Assembly (NCBI GenBank): GCA_017454165.1
Contig: JAFTDN010000176.1
Span: 1-32,987, forward strand
Length of the DNA stretch: 32,987 nucleotides
Reading direction: 5' to 3'
Source of the DNA: Bacteroidales bacterium
Lineage (GTDB): Bacteria > Bacteroidota > Bacteroidia > Bacteroidales > Tenuifilaceae
This document shows positions 15,860 to 25,092 of the stretch, in pieces (position 1 is the first letter of the stretch; the number at the start of each line of letters is the position of its first letter). A program made the translations under genes and the position numbers. The notes beneath the pieces were generated by a model. The model ran no database searches. It was not told the origin of the DNA and saw only the letters and a program-made list of their open reading frames with translations.

Positions 15860-16747
15860 TTATGGCTTTTTTAGTTCGTCAATCACCTGTAGCAAATACT
15901 GGCCATACTGATTTTTAATCATCGGCTCGGCCAATTGGCGCATTTTTGCTTCGTCAATCCAACCTTTGCGGTAGGCAATGGCCTCCAAACAGGCTATTTT
16001 TAATCCCTGACGCTTCTCTATCACCTCCACGAAAGTGGAAGCCTCGCTGAGCGAATCGTGCGTACCCGTATCGAGCCACGCAAAGCCGCGACCAAGGTTT
16101 TGCAATTTCAGTGCGCCCTGCTCCAAAAAGCACTGATTCACTGAGGTTATCTCCAATTCGCCACGCGCCGATGGCCTTATCTGCTTGGCCACATCCACCA
16201 CACTGTTAGGGTAAAAATATAAACCTGTAACAGCGTAATTAGACTTGGGAACTTTAGGCTTCTCCTCTATGCTCAGCACATTGCCTGCAGCATCAATCTC
16301 GGCAACGCCATAGCGTTCGGGGTCTTTAACCCAATATCCAAATATGGTTGCCTTATTTTCTTTTTCGGCCAAAACCACAGCATTCTGTAGCATTGCCGTG
16401 AAATGGCTACCGTAGAATATATTATCGCCCAGCACGAGGCAAGCGCAGTCGTTGCCGATGAATTTTTCGCCAATAATAAACGCCTGCGCAAGTCCATCGG
16501 GCGATGGCTGCTCGGCATACTCAAAGCGCACACCGTAGTCGTCGCCATTTCCAAGCAAACGCTGAAAACTCGGCAAATCCTGCGGTGTAGAAATAATGAG
16601 TATTTCCCTAATACCGGCCAACATCAGCACCGATATGGGGTAATAAATCATGGGCTTATCGAATATGGGCAAAATCTGCTTCGATACGCCTTTGGTTATC
16701 GGATACAGCCGCGTTCCGCTACCACCAGCTAAAACTATTCCCTTCAT
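15860..16747 (-). CDS. rfbA: Glucose-1-phosphate thymidylyltransferase
   Basis: Makes dTDP-glucose from glucose-1-phosphate and dTTP. It has 295 residues, full length. The nucleotide-binding signature [20 protein letters not shown] is at residues 8-27, followed by [38 protein letters not shown] (metal-binding Asp) and [20 protein letters not shown]. The start is 1 nt after the ugd stop, and the end is 2 nt before rfbB, a compact ugd-rfbA-rfbB transcript. Confidence 0.97.
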   Translation of the reverse strand: MKGIVLAGGSGTRLYPITKGVSKQILPIFDKPMIYYPISVLMLAGIREILIISTPQDLPSFQRLLGNGDDYGVRFEYAEQPSPDGLAQAFIIGEKFIGNDCACLVLGDNIFYGSHFTAMLQNAVVLAEKENKATIFGYWVKDPERYGVAEIDAAGNVLSIEEKPKVPKSNYAVTGLYFYPNSVVDVAKQIRPSARGELEITSVNQCFLEQGALKLQNLGRGFAWLDTGTHDSLSEASTFVEVIEKRQGLKIACLEAIAYRKGWIDEAKMRQLAEPMIKNQYGQYLLQVIDELKKP

Positions 16748-16748
16748 G

Positions 16749-18128
16749 CTATTTTCCTATTCCTTTGATTTTGAAACCAATATCAACCAATTGCTTATGG
16801 TCTAAAATATTACGCCCATCAAACACAAAAGCGGGCTTCATCATGCTGTCGTATATTCGCTGCCAATCGTAGGTTTTAAACTCGTCCCACTCGGTTAGCA
16901 CGGCCACGGCATGCGCGCCATTGCAAGCCTCGTAGGGGCAATCCACCACCGACAACTGCTGCCCGTTCTGCTCATCGCTGCGCGTTCCGAGCGCATTGAT
17001 GTCGCTGTACATCTTAGCAGCAGGCACTTTAGGGTCGTACACGCAGATGTTGGCCATGTCGCTCAGCAGGTGGTCGGCCACATAGATGGCCGCGCTCTCG
17101 CGGGTGTCGTTGGTGTCCTTTTTGAACGCCCAGCCCAGCATGGCCACCTTTTTGCCCGACACGGTGTTGAACAACGTGCCGATGATATTCTGCGCAAAGC
17201 GCCGTTTTTGGTAGTCGTTCAGGCTAATCACCTGCTCCCAATAGTCGGCCACCTCGGGCAGATTGAAGCTGCGGCAGAGATAAACCAAATTCAGCAAATC
17301 TTTCTGAAAACACGAGCCACCAAAGCCCACCGAGGCTTTCAAGAACTTTGCGCCTATGCGCGTGTCGGCCCCAATGGCGTGCGCCACCTCATCGACATCG
17401 GCTCCTGTGGCCTCGCACAGGGCTGATATGCTGTTTATTGACGATATGCGCTGCGCCAAAAAAGCATTGGCCACGAGCTTGGAGAGCTCCGACGACCACA
17501 GTTTGGTTTGTATGATGCGCTCGCGGGGAACCCAGCTGGCATAGATGGCCGTAAGTTCCTCGATAGCCTGCAGCCCCTCTGGGGTCTGTGCTCCGCCAAT
17601 CAGCACGCGATCGGGGTTGAGCAAATCGTGAATGGCAGTACCCTCGGCCAAAAATTCGGGGTTCGAAAGCACCTGAAACTTAGGCCCATGGCTTGTTTCG
17701 GATAGTATGGTGTTGATGGCCTGAGCAGTGCGCACGGGGATGGTCGATTTCTCAACCACAATTTTGTCGGACTTGGCCACGCGGGCTATCTGCCGGGCGC
17801 ACAGCTCAACATAGCGCAAGTCGGCGGCCTTGCCCTTGCCCACACCAAAATCCTTGGTGGGCGTGTTCACGCTGATGAACACCATATCGGCGCGATCGAT
17901 GCAGCCATCTATATCGGTGGAATAGAACAGATTACGTCCACGCACCTGCCTCACCACATCGAGCAGTCCAGGCTCGTAGACGGGCAGTTCGTCGGTGTTC
18001 CAAGCGGCAATACGCTCGGCGTTCACATCCACCACATCAATACGCATTTGCGGATTTTTCAGGGCCATTACGGCCATGGTGGGCCCGCCAACGTAGCCCG
18101 CGCCAATGCAGCAGATGCGCTTAATCAT
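16749..18128 (-). CDS. ugd: UDP-glucose 6-dehydrogenase
   Basis: Oxidises UDP-glucose twice to UDP-glucuronate. It has 459 residues and resembles the longer, animal-like Ugd branch: [61 protein letters not shown] and the active-site [14 protein letters not shown] with Cys273. The end contains [20 protein letters not shown]. It has its own promoter at 18213-18244, separate from wbpA upstream. UDP-glucuronate could feed the O-unit or another envelope glycan. Confidence 0.95.
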   Translation of the reverse strand: MIKRICCIGAGYVGGPTMAVMALKNPQMRIDVVDVNAERIAAWNTDELPVYEPGLLDVVRQVRGRNLFYSTDIDGCIDRADMVFISVNTPTKDFGVGKGKAADLRYVELCARQIARVAKSDKIVVEKSTIPVRTAQAINTILSETSHGPKFQVLSNPEFLAEGTAIHDLLNPDRVLIGGAQTPEGLQAIEELTAIYASWVPRERIIQTKLWSSELSKLVANAFLAQRISSINSISALCEATGADVDEVAHAIGADTRIGAKFLKASVGFGGSCFQKDLLNLVYLCRSFNLPEVADYWEQVISLNDYQKRRFAQNIIGTLFNTVSGKKVAMLGWAFKKDTNDTRESAAIYVADHLLSDMANICVYDPKVPAAKMYSDINALGTRSDEQNGQQLSVVDCPYEACNGAHAVAVLTEWDEFKTYDWQRIYDSMMKPAFVFDGRNILDHKQLVDIGFKIKGIGK

Positions 18129-18212
18129 GTAAAGAACAATACGTTGATGTGCGAATACAGCTCCGCCTCGTCAGCCACATCGACAGAATATGACCTAGCG
18201 GGATGTATGGGG

Positions 18213-18244
18213 CAAAGGTAGCAAAAACTTTCTCCCCTACCAAA
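18213..18244 (-). promoter_or_regulatory. Bacteroidetes-type promoter for ugd-rfbA-rfbB
   Basis: Minus strand TTTG (18241-18244), 20 nt, TACCTTTG (18213-18220), a full consensus match. The predicted transcript would have a leader of about 75-80 nt before the ugd ATG at 18128. It lies directly downstream of the wbpA terminator. Confidence 0.8.
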
Positions 18245-18255
18245 GCCGTGGGCAC

Positions 18256-18279
18256 AAAAAAAGCCCCATCAAGGGGCTT
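18256..18279 (-). terminator. Rho-independent terminator after wbpA
   Basis: Minus strand AAGCCCC (18279-18273), 5-nt loop, GGGGCTT (18267-18261), followed by more T for a T7 run in total. It sits 27 bp beyond the wbpA stop and just before the ugd promoter. Confidence 0.88.
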
Positions 18280-18305
18280 GCGGACGGACGGTGCCGCAGC
18301 GACCT

Positions 18306-19598
18306 CTATAAGCTCCAATAGGTCAGCTCGTTGACCCTCCCCCTGAATATCCCCTTCACATCAACGAACACGCAACCCGGAGCGGCGTACTGCCTGAACC
18401 AAGCCTCATCCTTGTCCGTGAACTGCTTATGGCTCACGGCGACCACTATGGCCGCATATCCACCCGTAGGCTGCTCCACGGTGCTAAAGCCATACTCGTG
18501 CTGCACCTCCTGCGCATCGGCGTTGGGATCGAACACATCGATTGTGCCCACGCCGAACGATTTCAGCTCGCTGTAGATGTCCACCACCTTGGAGTTGCGA
18601 ATGTCGCTCACATCCTCCTTGAAGGTAACCCCCATGATGAGCACCCGGGACTCCTTGGGGTTCTTCCCGGCGGCGATTATTTTTTTCACCGTATGCTTGG
18701 CCACGTAGCCGCCCATGGAGTCGTTGATAAAGCGCCCCGCGCTTATTATCTGTGGATGGTAGCCCAGCTCCTTGGCCTTATGCACCAAGTAGTAGGGGTC
18801 TACGCCTATGCAATGCCCGCCCACCAGGCCAGGGAAGAACTTCAGGAAGTTCCACTTGGTCCCAGCGGCTTCGAGCACCTCGAAGGTGTTGATGCCGATG
18901 CGGTCGAATATGATTGACAGCTCGTTCATGAACGCGATGTTGATGTCGCGCTGGGTGTTCTCTATGATTTTGGCGGCCTCGGCCACCTTGATGCTGCTGG
19001 CGCGATGTACTCCTGCTTTAACCACCAGCTCGTAGGTTTTGGCGATTTCCTCAGCCGCCTCGGCATCGCAGCCCGAGGTGATTTTCTTTACGGTGGTGAG
19101 CGTGTGCTCCTTGTCGCCGGGGTTGATGCGCTCGGGCGAGAAGCCGACCTTGAAGTCGGCCTTGAACTGCAGCCCCGACTCGGACTCCAGCAGGGGCACA
19201 CAGTCGTCCTCGGTGCAGCATGGGTACACGGTGGACTCGTACACCACGTAGTCGCCCTTTTTGAGGGCGCGTCCCACGGTGCGCGTGGCGGCCAGCAGGG
19301 GCTGCAGGTCGGGCTGGTTGTGCTCATCGATGGGGGTGGGCACTGCCACTATGAAGAATTGCGCCTGGCGCAGGTCGTCGGGATCGGAGGTGAAGCTGAT
19401 GTCGCAGCCCTTGAAAGCTTCGGCCTCGAGCTCGTTGCTGGGGTCGATGCCGTTGCGCATCATCTCCACGCGCTTGGGGTTTATATCGAAGCCTATTACG
19501 GGCAGCTTGCGGGCGAACTCTAGGGCTATGGGCAGCCCAACGTAGCCCAAACCGATAACGGCTAGTTTGGCCTTTTTGTCGATTAGCTCTTGGTACAT
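18306..19598 (-). CDS. wbpA: UDP-N-acetylglucosamine 6-dehydrogenase (WbpA/TviB family)
   Basis: Oxidises UDP-GlcNAc to UDP-GlcNAcA, the first step of the diacetamido-uronate pathway. It has 430 residues. The NAD loop VIGLGYVGLPIA is at 14-25, VPTPIDEHNQPDL at 86-98, ESTVYP follows, and the catalytic GGHCIGVDPYYL carries Cys263. The end (VFVDVKGIFRGR) is complete. Four genes in pathway-related order (wbpE, D, B, A in transcription order) with gaps of 12, 7 and 25 nt show one operon, ended by the terminator at 18256-18279. The WbpA assignment over a ManNAc dehydrogenase rests on this company. Confidence 0.92.
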   Translation of the reverse strand: MYQELIDKKAKLAVIGLGYVGLPIALEFARKLPVIGFDINPKRVEMMRNGIDPSNELEAEAFKGCDISFTSDPDDLRQAQFFIVAVPTPIDEHNQPDLQPLLAATRTVGRALKKGDYVVYESTVYPCCTEDDCVPLLESESGLQFKADFKVGFSPERINPGDKEHTLTTVKKITSGCDAEAAEEIAKTYELVVKAGVHRASSIKVAEAAKIIENTQRDINIAFMNELSIIFDRIGINTFEVLEAAGTKWNFLKFFPGLVGGHCIGVDPYYLVHKAKELGYHPQIISAGRFINDSMGGYVAKHTVKKIIAAGKNPKESRVLIMGVTFKEDVSDIRNSKVVDIYSELKSFGVGTIDVFDPNADAQEVQHEYGFSTVEQPTGGYAAIVVAVSHKQFTDKDEAWFRQYAAPGCVFVDVKGIFRGRVNELTYWSL

Positions 19599-19623
19599 AG
19601 CGATATGATGGTTTTAGTTCTTT

Positions 19624-20568
19624 CTATTTGCATGTCCTTGCAAAGGGATGGTAGTCGCCCACCAGCCCCACCTCAGCCATATTGCGGATGTCGTGCACGG
19701 TTTGAATGGCGGCTTTGGCATCAGAGAGGCCGAATCCATTGCCTGCGAGTATCCGCCGGTAGCTTTCGTTGTGCAGCTCGGTGAAGCCCTCGCTGAACTC
19801 CACCTCCTTGCCATCGACCATAATGGTGCGGAACGTCCGCTTGCCCGTAGCTCTGACGGTCTCGGGGATGTCGTTGTAGTCGAGGCTCATAAACCAGCGC
19901 ACGTTGGCCCGTTTTAGGGCTAACACCCCTGCGGCCTTGCTGGGGCTGGAGATGTTCACCTTGCTGTCCCTCACATCGCCAAAAATCCAGGTAAGCATGT
20001 CGAAGAAGTGCACCCCAATGTTGGTGGCCACTCCGCCCGATTTTTGGAGGTCGCCCTTCCAGGAGATGTGGTACCAACGGCCCCGGCTGGTGATGTAGGT
20101 AAGGTCGATGTCGAACACCTTATCCTTGGGGGCTTCTTCCACTTTCTTCTTGAGCTCCACTATGGCGGGGTGCAAACGTAGCTGCAGGATGGTGTTCACT
20201 CGGTGTCCCGTCTCTTTCTCCAGCTCCATCAGCGCGTCTACGTTCCATGGATTGAGCACAAGCGGCTTTTCGCAGATGGCATCGGCACCGTGCCGCAGGG
20301 CGAAGCGTATGTGCGAGTCGTGCAGGTAGTTGGGAGTGCAGATGCTCACGTAGTCGATTTTTATGCCGCTCCGACGCAGCTTATCGATATGGCGATCGAA
20401 GCGCTCGTACTCCACGAAAAAGTCGGCCTCGGGGAAGTAGGAGTCCATGATGCCCACGCAGTCGTGCTTGTCGAGGGCGGCCACGAGCCTATTGCCGGTT
20501 TCTTTGATGGCCATAAGATGGCGCGGGGCGATGTAGCCCGCCGCTCCAATCAGTGCGAAGTTTTTCAT
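19624..20568 (-). CDS. wbpB: UDP-GlcNAcA 3-dehydrogenase (WbpB/WlbA)
   Basis: Gfo/Idh/MocA-family oxidoreductase that oxidises C3 of UDP-GlcNAcA to the 3-keto sugar for transamination by WbpE. It has 314 residues. The N-terminus FALIGAAGYIAPRHLMAI is the WlbA-type Rossmann loop, SICTPNYLHDSHIRFAL follows, and the family motif CEKPLVLNPWN contains Lys101. Then come NTILQLRLHPAI and GGVATNIGVHFFDMLTWIFG. It lies 7 nt from wbpD and 25 nt from wbpA. Confidence 0.94.
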   Translation of the reverse strand: MKNFALIGAAGYIAPRHLMAIKETGNRLVAALDKHDCVGIMDSYFPEADFFVEYERFDRHIDKLRRSGIKIDYVSICTPNYLHDSHIRFALRHGADAICEKPLVLNPWNVDALMELEKETGHRVNTILQLRLHPAIVELKKKVEEAPKDKVFDIDLTYITSRGRWYHISWKGDLQKSGGVATNIGVHFFDMLTWIFGDVRDSKVNISSPSKAAGVLALKRANVRWFMSLDYNDIPETVRATGKRTFRTIMVDGKEVEFSEGFTELHNESYRRILAGNGFGLSDAKAAIQTVHDIRNMAEVGLVGDYHPFARTCK

Positions 20569-20575
20569 GATGTGC

Positions 20576-21151
20576 TCAGTCTAACCTTTCTACTTGTTCG
20601 TTGATAAGCCTATACGATGCACCGCTTTCGGGGCATTGGGCGATGCCATCGCGGTCGAACTGCAGGCGATGCCCGTGCTGGCTCATCCAGCCTATCTGCC
20701 GTGCAGGGTTGCCCACTACCAGCGCGTAGGGCTTTACATCCTTAGTGACCACCGCGCCAGCACCTACGAAGCAATACTCTCCGAGCGTTGTCCCGCACAC
20801 TATGGTGGCGTTGGCGCCTATCGATGCGCAGCGCTTTACGCGGGTTGGCTGGTACTCGCTCTTTCGGTTCACCGCGCTGCGTGGGTTTATCACGTTGGTG
20901 AACACCATGGAGGGGCCAAGGAACACGTCATCCTCGCAGGTTACGCCCGTGTAGATGGATACGTTGTTCTGCACCTTCACATTGCGGCCCAGCACTACCT
21001 GGGGCGACACCACCACGTTTTGGCCTATGTTGCAGCCCTCGCCTATGGTTGCGCCTGTCATTATATGGCTAAAATGCCATATTTTGGTTCCCCTCCCGAT
21101 GCTTGCCCCATCGTCTATTACTGCTGTTTCGTGCGCAAAGTAACCGTCCAT
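20576..21151 (-). CDS. wbpD: UDP-GlcNAc3NA N-acetyltransferase (WbpD/WlbB)
   Basis: Left-handed beta-helix acetyltransferase that acetylates the 3-amino group made by WbpE, giving UDP-GlcNAc(3NAc)A. It has 191 residues. The helix begins at [20 protein letters not shown] with the WbpD-typical WHFSHI, continues [20 protein letters not shown], then NVSIYTGV, and closes with [19 protein letters not shown]. It shares the operon with wbpE (12 nt) and wbpB (7 nt). Confidence 0.94.
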   Translation of the reverse strand: MDGYFAHETAVIDDGASIGRGTKIWHFSHIMTGATIGEGCNIGQNVVVSPQVVLGRNVKVQNNVSIYTGVTCEDDVFLGPSMVFTNVINPRSAVNRKSEYQPTRVKRCASIGANATIVCGTTLGEYCFVGAGAVVTKDVKPYALVVGNPARQIGWMSQHGHRLQFDRDGIAQCPESGASYRLINEQVERLD

Positions 21152-21163
21152 ATTTGTTATCGC

Positions 21164-22294
21164 CTAAAAAAATGCTAACAGCTTGTCCGCTATAAACTGT
21201 AGGGTTTCCTGGGTGAGCTCGGTGTGCATGGGCAGCGATAGCACCGTTTGCGCCAGCTCGGTGGACACAGGGAACGCTTGGTTGTTCTGCGCATACGGAG
21301 CAAACGCTTTTTGGTTATGTAGAGGGATGGGGTAGTAGACCATGGAGGGTATCCCAAATGAGGATAAGTGACTGATGAGCAGCTCCCTATCAACATCTTT
21401 CAGCGTCAAGGTGTACTGATGGAAGATGTGGGTGCTCTGCGGGTTGCGCTGAGGGACGTTCAGGTGCGGACATTGGGCGAAACGGCTGTCGTAGTAGTCG
21501 GCAGCGGCGATGCGGGCTTGGTTATAAGCATCTAAATGCTTGAGCTTTACGCGCAGTATGGCGGCCTGCATGGTGTCGAGCCGCGAGTTCACGCCAATGC
21601 GGTCGTGATGGTAGCGCACCCTCATGCCATGGTTGGCGATGGCCCTGATCTCATCGGCCAGGGCATCATCATCGGTGAATATGGCGCCGCCATCGCCGTA
21701 GCAGCCCAAGTTTTTGGACGGGAAGAACGACGTGGTGCCCACCCTGCCCATGGTGCCGGCCATGCGGGATGGGCCATTGGCAAAGGTGTAGCGGGCACCG
21801 AGGGCCTGGGCGTTGTCCTCCACCACGGGTATACCGTGCTTGTTGGCTATGCGCATTATCTCGTCCACGTCGGCGCATTGGCCGAACAGGTGCACGGGGA
21901 TGATGGCCTTGGTGCGCGGGCTGATGGCGCGTTCGAGCTGCTGCGGGTCGAGGGTGTAGGTGTCGGGCCTCACATCAACCAGCACGGGGGTGAGGCCCAG
22001 CAGGGCCACCACCTCTACCGTGGCTATGAAGGTGAAGTCGGGCGTAATGACCTCATCGCCGGGTTTGAGGCCGAGGGCCATCAGAGCGATTTGTAGCGCA
22101 TCTGTGCCATTAGCACATCCTATAACATGCTTAACGTCAATATATTGCGCCAGCTCATCCTGAAAGCCGCCTACATCTTGGCCCTTTACAAAGGCCGTGG
22201 TGTTGAGCACGTTATGGATGGCCGCATCCACTTCGTGCTTGATCTTTTCGTACTGACCTTTCAGGTCGCACATGGCTATTTTGTCCGAACTCAT
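21164..22294 (-). CDS. wbpE: UDP-3-keto-GlcNAcA aminotransferase (WbpE/WlbC)
   Basis: PLP-dependent DegT/DnrJ aminotransferase that turns the 3-keto product of WbpB into the 3-amino sugar. It has 376 residues. DLKGQYEKIK opens the protein, GCANGTDALQIALMALGLKP is the cofactor-phosphate region, VVEDNAQALGA carries the ring-binding Asp160, and SFFPSKNLGCYGDGGAIF carries the Schiff-base Lys194. It is the first wbp gene; 66 bp separate it from rny, with no U-run terminator there, so read-through from rny is possible. Confidence 0.94.
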   Translation of the reverse strand: MSSDKIAMCDLKGQYEKIKHEVDAAIHNVLNTTAFVKGQDVGGFQDELAQYIDVKHVIGCANGTDALQIALMALGLKPGDEVITPDFTFIATVEVVALLGLTPVLVDVRPDTYTLDPQQLERAISPRTKAIIPVHLFGQCADVDEIMRIANKHGIPVVEDNAQALGARYTFANGPSRMAGTMGRVGTTSFFPSKNLGCYGDGGAIFTDDDALADEIRAIANHGMRVRYHHDRIGVNSRLDTMQAAILRVKLKHLDAYNQARIAAADYYDSRFAQCPHLNVPQRNPQSTHIFHQYTLTLKDVDRELLISHLSSFGIPSMVYYPIPLHNQKAFAPYAQNNQAFPVSTELAQTVLSLPMHTELTQETLQFIADKLLAFF

Positions 22295-22360
22295 GGCTAT
22301 GCTCAGATTGGGTTAAGTTTGCTGCCCCTTTTTACGGCGGCAAGGCTCCTGGGTTCTATC

Positions 22361-23896
22361 CTATTTGGCGTAACTGATGGCGCGGGTTTCGCGGATGACG
22401 GTGATTTTCACCTGCCCAGGGTAGGTCATCTCGTCCTGTATCTTTTTAGCGATGTCGAACGATAGCTGGTTGGCCGCCTCGTCGGACACCTTGTCGCTGC
22501 CCACGATTACGCGCAGCTCGCGGCCTGCCTGTATGGCGTAGGTCTTCTGCACTCCGGGGTACGACAGGGCCATGTTCTCCATGTCCTTCAGGCGCTTGAT
22601 GTACGACTCCACCACCTCGCGGTGGGCGCCGGGGCGGGCTCCTGATATGGCATCGCACACCTGCACTATGGGGGCGATGAGCGAGGTCATCTCTATCTCC
22701 TCGTGGTGTGCCCCGATGGCGTTGCAGATTTCTGGCTTCTCCTTGAACTTCTCGGCCAGCTTCATGCCCAGGATGGCGTGGGGCAGCTCGGGCTCATCGT
22801 CGGGCACCTTGCCTATGTCGTGGAGCAGGCCGGCGCGTTTGGCGGCCTTGGCGTTGAGGCCCAGCTCTGTGGCCATGATGGCGCACATGTTGGCCACCTC
22901 GCGGGAGTGCTGCAGCAGGTTCTGCCCGTATGACGAGCGGTATTTCATCTTGCCCACGAGCCTGATGAGCTCGGGGTGCAGGCCGTGTATGCCCAGGTCG
23001 ATGGCGGTTCGCTTGCCCACCTCTACGATTTCCTCCTCCACCTGGCGCTGCACCTTCTGCACCACCTCTTCGATGCGGGCGGGGTGTATGCGGCCATCGG
23101 TAACCAGCTGATGCAGGGCTAGTCGGGCCACCTCGCGGCGCACGGGGTCGAACCCGGAGAGGATGATGGCCTCTGGGGTGTCGTCCACCACTATTTCGAT
23201 GCCCGTGGCGGCCTCCAAGGCGCGGATGTTGCGGCCCTCGCGGCCTATGATGCGGCCCTTGATCTCATCGGAGTCGATGTTGAACACGGTAACCGAGTTC
23301 TCGATGGCGGTTTCGGAGGCCACGCGCTGTATGGTCTTGATTACTATCTTCTTGGCCTCCTTGTTGGCGGTCATCTTGGCCTCGTCCACTATTTCGTTGA
23401 TGTATGACATGGCCGATGTTTTGGCCTCGGCCTTGAGCGACTCCACGAGCTGGTTCTTGGCCTCCTCTGCCGACATGCCCGACATCTGCTCGAGTTTCTC
23501 GACCTGGGCGCGGTGGGCTTTCTCCAGCTCATCGTTGCGCCGATCCACCAGCTCCATCTGGGTCTTGAGGCTATCGCGGATGGTCTCGGCCTCCTTGTGC
23601 TTGCGCTGCAGCTCTTCCATCTTTTGGCTTAGGACGGATTCGCGCTGTTTTATTTTGTTCTCTGCCTGCACGATACGGCTGTTGCGCTCGTTTACGTTCT
23701 TTTCGTGCTCGGCCTTCATCTGCAGGAACTTTTCCTTTGCCTGTAGCATCCTTTCCTTCTTGATGACCTCGGCCTCGGCCTCGGCCTCTTTGATGGCCTT
23801 CTGGTATTTTGTTCTGAGGATCTTGCTCCAAAGGCTGTAGGACAGGAGCGCTCCCACGGCGAAGGCCACTATCCCGATTATTACGTAGTACATCAT
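22361..23896 (-). CDS. rny: Ribonuclease Y
   Basis: Membrane-anchored endoribonuclease starting mRNA decay. It has 511 residues, full length. An N-terminal membrane helix (residues 3-22) is followed by a long charged coiled coil (about 30-150, with an EAEAEAE stretch), a KH domain with [19 protein letters not shown] (214-232), and an HD domain with [18 protein letters not shown], the HD pair at 359-360. Two adjacent Met codons open the frame. It is a core gene, GC-rich like its neighbours, and marks the resident edge of the polysaccharide region. Confidence 0.97.
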   Translation of the reverse strand: MMYYVIIGIVAFAVGALLSYSLWSKILRTKYQKAIKEAEAEAEVIKKERMLQAKEKFLQMKAEHEKNVNERNSRIVQAENKIKQRESVLSQKMEELQRKHKEAETIRDSLKTQMELVDRRNDELEKAHRAQVEKLEQMSGMSAEEAKNQLVESLKAEAKTSAMSYINEIVDEAKMTANKEAKKIVIKTIQRVASETAIENSVTVFNIDSDEIKGRIIGREGRNIRALEAATGIEIVVDDTPEAIILSGFDPVRREVARLALHQLVTDGRIHPARIEEVVQKVQRQVEEEIVEVGKRTAIDLGIHGLHPELIRLVGKMKYRSSYGQNLLQHSREVANMCAIMATELGLNAKAAKRAGLLHDIGKVPDDEPELPHAILGMKLAEKFKEKPEICNAIGAHHEEIEMTSLIAPIVQVCDAISGARPGAHREVVESYIKRLKDMENMALSYPGVQKTYAIQAGRELRVIVGSDKVSDEAANQLSFDIAKKIQDEMTYPGQVKITVIRETRAISYAK

Positions 23897-23927
23897 GGGT
23901 GTGATTTGAGTTTGAGTTTATGTTCAC

Positions 23928-24100
23928 AAAAAAAAGAACCCGCAAAGCCGCCTTGTTTTGTTGAAACCCCAATCTGACATGGGAGAAGCTGGCATCTGCC
24001 TCAAAAGTCCAACGTCCCTCAAACGAGGAATCCCGGCTAGCGGTGAATAGGCCTGATTTTAGCAAATAAACCTCGGCTTCTATTTGTGTAGTGTTGAGTT
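23928..24100 (-). ncRNA. ssrS: Candidate structured RNA (6S-like) between zapA and rny
   Basis: A 241-bp gap between zapA and rny has no gene. On the minus strand it contains several short hairpins, for example CCTC/GAGG at 24017-24028, and ends in a weak stem (CAAGG/CTTTG) followed by T8 at 23928-23935, terminator-like. In many bacteria 6S RNA lies beside zapA. The 5' end is uncertain because no clean TAnnTTTG box was found, and I could not fold it fully. The 6S assignment rests mainly on position. Confidence 0.4.
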
Positions 24101-24137
24101 TCGCACAAAATGAAAGCGGCAATGCGGGTATGCTGCT

Positions 24138-24452
24138 CTATTTGAAAGAACTGATGTTTTGCCCTTTTAGGTATGCGCCCAGCCATTCGTCCAGGTCGGC
24201 CAGGCCATCCACCATCTCGGCGTTGCTCTGCCGGCCATCGGCCTCGATTAGCTTCGTCACGAACTGCAATGAGGCCATTGCCAAGCAGTCCTGCATATCC
24301 TTGTCGGCGTAGCGCTGCTTGTAGTGCATCACCTTCTCGTTGATGAGCGCGGCGGCCTTCCTGATCTTCTCCTCATCGACTCGTTCGATTCGGAGCGGGT
24401 ACAGCCTGTCCACCACGTTCACCTTTATCGATATTTTCTCATCGTCCGTCAT
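24138..24452 (-). CDS. zapA: Cell division protein ZapA
   Basis: A 104-residue FtsZ-ring-associated protein promoting FtsZ bundling. The N-terminal domain has ISIKVNVVDRLYPLRIERVDEE, followed by KIRKAAALINEKV and a long helix (YKQRYADKDMQDCLAMASLQ), the usual ZapA dimer layout. It lies 23 nt after the coiled-coil gene, in the same transcript. Confidence 0.88.
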   Translation of the reverse strand: MTDDEKISIKVNVVDRLYPLRIERVDEEKIRKAAALINEKVMHYKQRYADKDMQDCLAMASLQFVTKLIEADGRQSNAEMVDGLADLDEWLGAYLKGQNISSFK

Positions 24453-24475
24453 GATGATGCCTCAAGCGTCAATGC

Positions 24476-24769
24476 CTACTTATTTAGCAAAGCGATACAT
24501 TTGTCGATTTCCCGCACAATTCGATTCACCTTAATCCGGGCGTCGTGCATGTCGGAGGTAGAACCTTTGATGGCCTGCGCTAGGTTGAGCGTGGTGTAGC
24601 GGACATTGAGCTCGCTATAGGCCTGCTCCTTGTTGGCTAGCTGCTGCTGCAGCTCTGCATACTGGGCCTGTAGCTGCCCGTACTCACGCTGTAGCTGCTC
24701 ATAGGCGGCCACCAAATGCTCCACCTTCTGCCGAAGGCTGTGCTGTATTCCGCTCGTCTCTCCGTGCAT
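24476..24769 (-). CDS. Coiled-coil protein upstream of zapA
   Basis: A 97-residue protein, mostly one coiled coil (HLVAAYEQLQREYGQLQAQY..., ELQQQLANKEQAYSELN), ending in RIKVNRIVREIDKCIALLN. Small coiled-coil genes of this type precede zapA in many Bacteroidota. A cell-division role, perhaps ZapB-like, is guilt by association only. It has a strong promoter directly upstream and leads the zapA transcript. Confidence 0.75.
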   Translation of the reverse strand: MHGETSGIQHSLRQKVEHLVAAYEQLQREYGQLQAQYAELQQQLANKEQAYSELNVRYTTLNLAQAIKGSTSDMHDARIKVNRIVREIDKCIALLNK

Positions 24770-24788
24770 GATCCGAACTAAAGTTCTA

Positions 24789-24819
24789 CAAAGGTAAGCG
24801 TTGCCCTCGTTTTATCAAA
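24789..24819 (-). promoter_or_regulatory. Bacteroidetes-type promoter for coiled-coil gene-zapA
   Basis: Minus strand TTTG (24816-24819), 19 nt, TACCTTTG (24789-24796), an ideal consensus, 20 bp before the ATG at 24769. Confidence 0.82.
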
Positions 24820-24932
24820 ATTTTTTCACCATAAAGATTACCAACAGGTGCGCATAATGCTGATTATTAATATCATAAATTTATACTAGAATTTGTCGCT
24901 GCGCTCCGTCCGATCGCCATCCAACGATATGG

Positions 24933-24966
24933 TGGGCTAGCAATCAGTGCTTTAGGTTCTAGCCCA
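24933..24966. repeat. 8-bp perfect inverted repeat
   Basis: TGGGCTAG (24933-24940) and CTAGCCCA (24959-24966) with an 18-nt loop; with a gap the outer flanks (ATATG, GCATA) extend the pairing. No U-run follows, so it is an operator or small RNA hairpin candidate rather than a terminator. Confidence 0.5.
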
Positions 24967-25061
24967 TCGCATAGCAGCATAACAACTTAACAATCAATTA
25001 TTTGTGTATACATCGTAAGATTTAGCGCCCACCGAGAGTGCCGCACTTGGGATTTTGTTCA

Positions 25062-25069
25062 TAACTTTG
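25062..25069 (+). promoter_or_regulatory. -7 box for acyltransferase gene
   Basis: TAACTTTG on the plus strand, 24 bp before the ATG at 25093. A clear TTTG at the -33 distance is missing, so this is a weaker match than the others. It places the start of transcription close to 25076 and argues against the TTG start at 25078. Confidence 0.5.
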
Positions 25070-25092
25070 GGGCGCGATTGCCCCAGCCGCCC

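Larger units (their letters stand above)
24770..25092. other. Divergent intergenic region
   Basis: A 323-bp gap between the divergent coiled-coil gene-zapA unit and the acyltransferase gene. It holds the promoter at 24789-24819, an 8-bp inverted repeat at 24933-24966 and a -7 box at 25062-25069. No gene is seen in it. Confidence 0.7.

Noticed and set aside
18121-18318. 65-codon minus-strand open frame between wbpA and ugd
   Set aside because: It covers a terminator and a promoter and has no recognisable motif.
23770-23800. Short tandem repeat in rny
   Set aside because: It encodes alternating Glu and Ala in the coiled coil, an ordinary codon repeat that keeps the frame.
25078-25092. TTG start for the acyltransferase
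   Set aside because: The -7 box at 25062-25069 puts transcription start at about 25076, leaving the ATG at 25093 as the better start.
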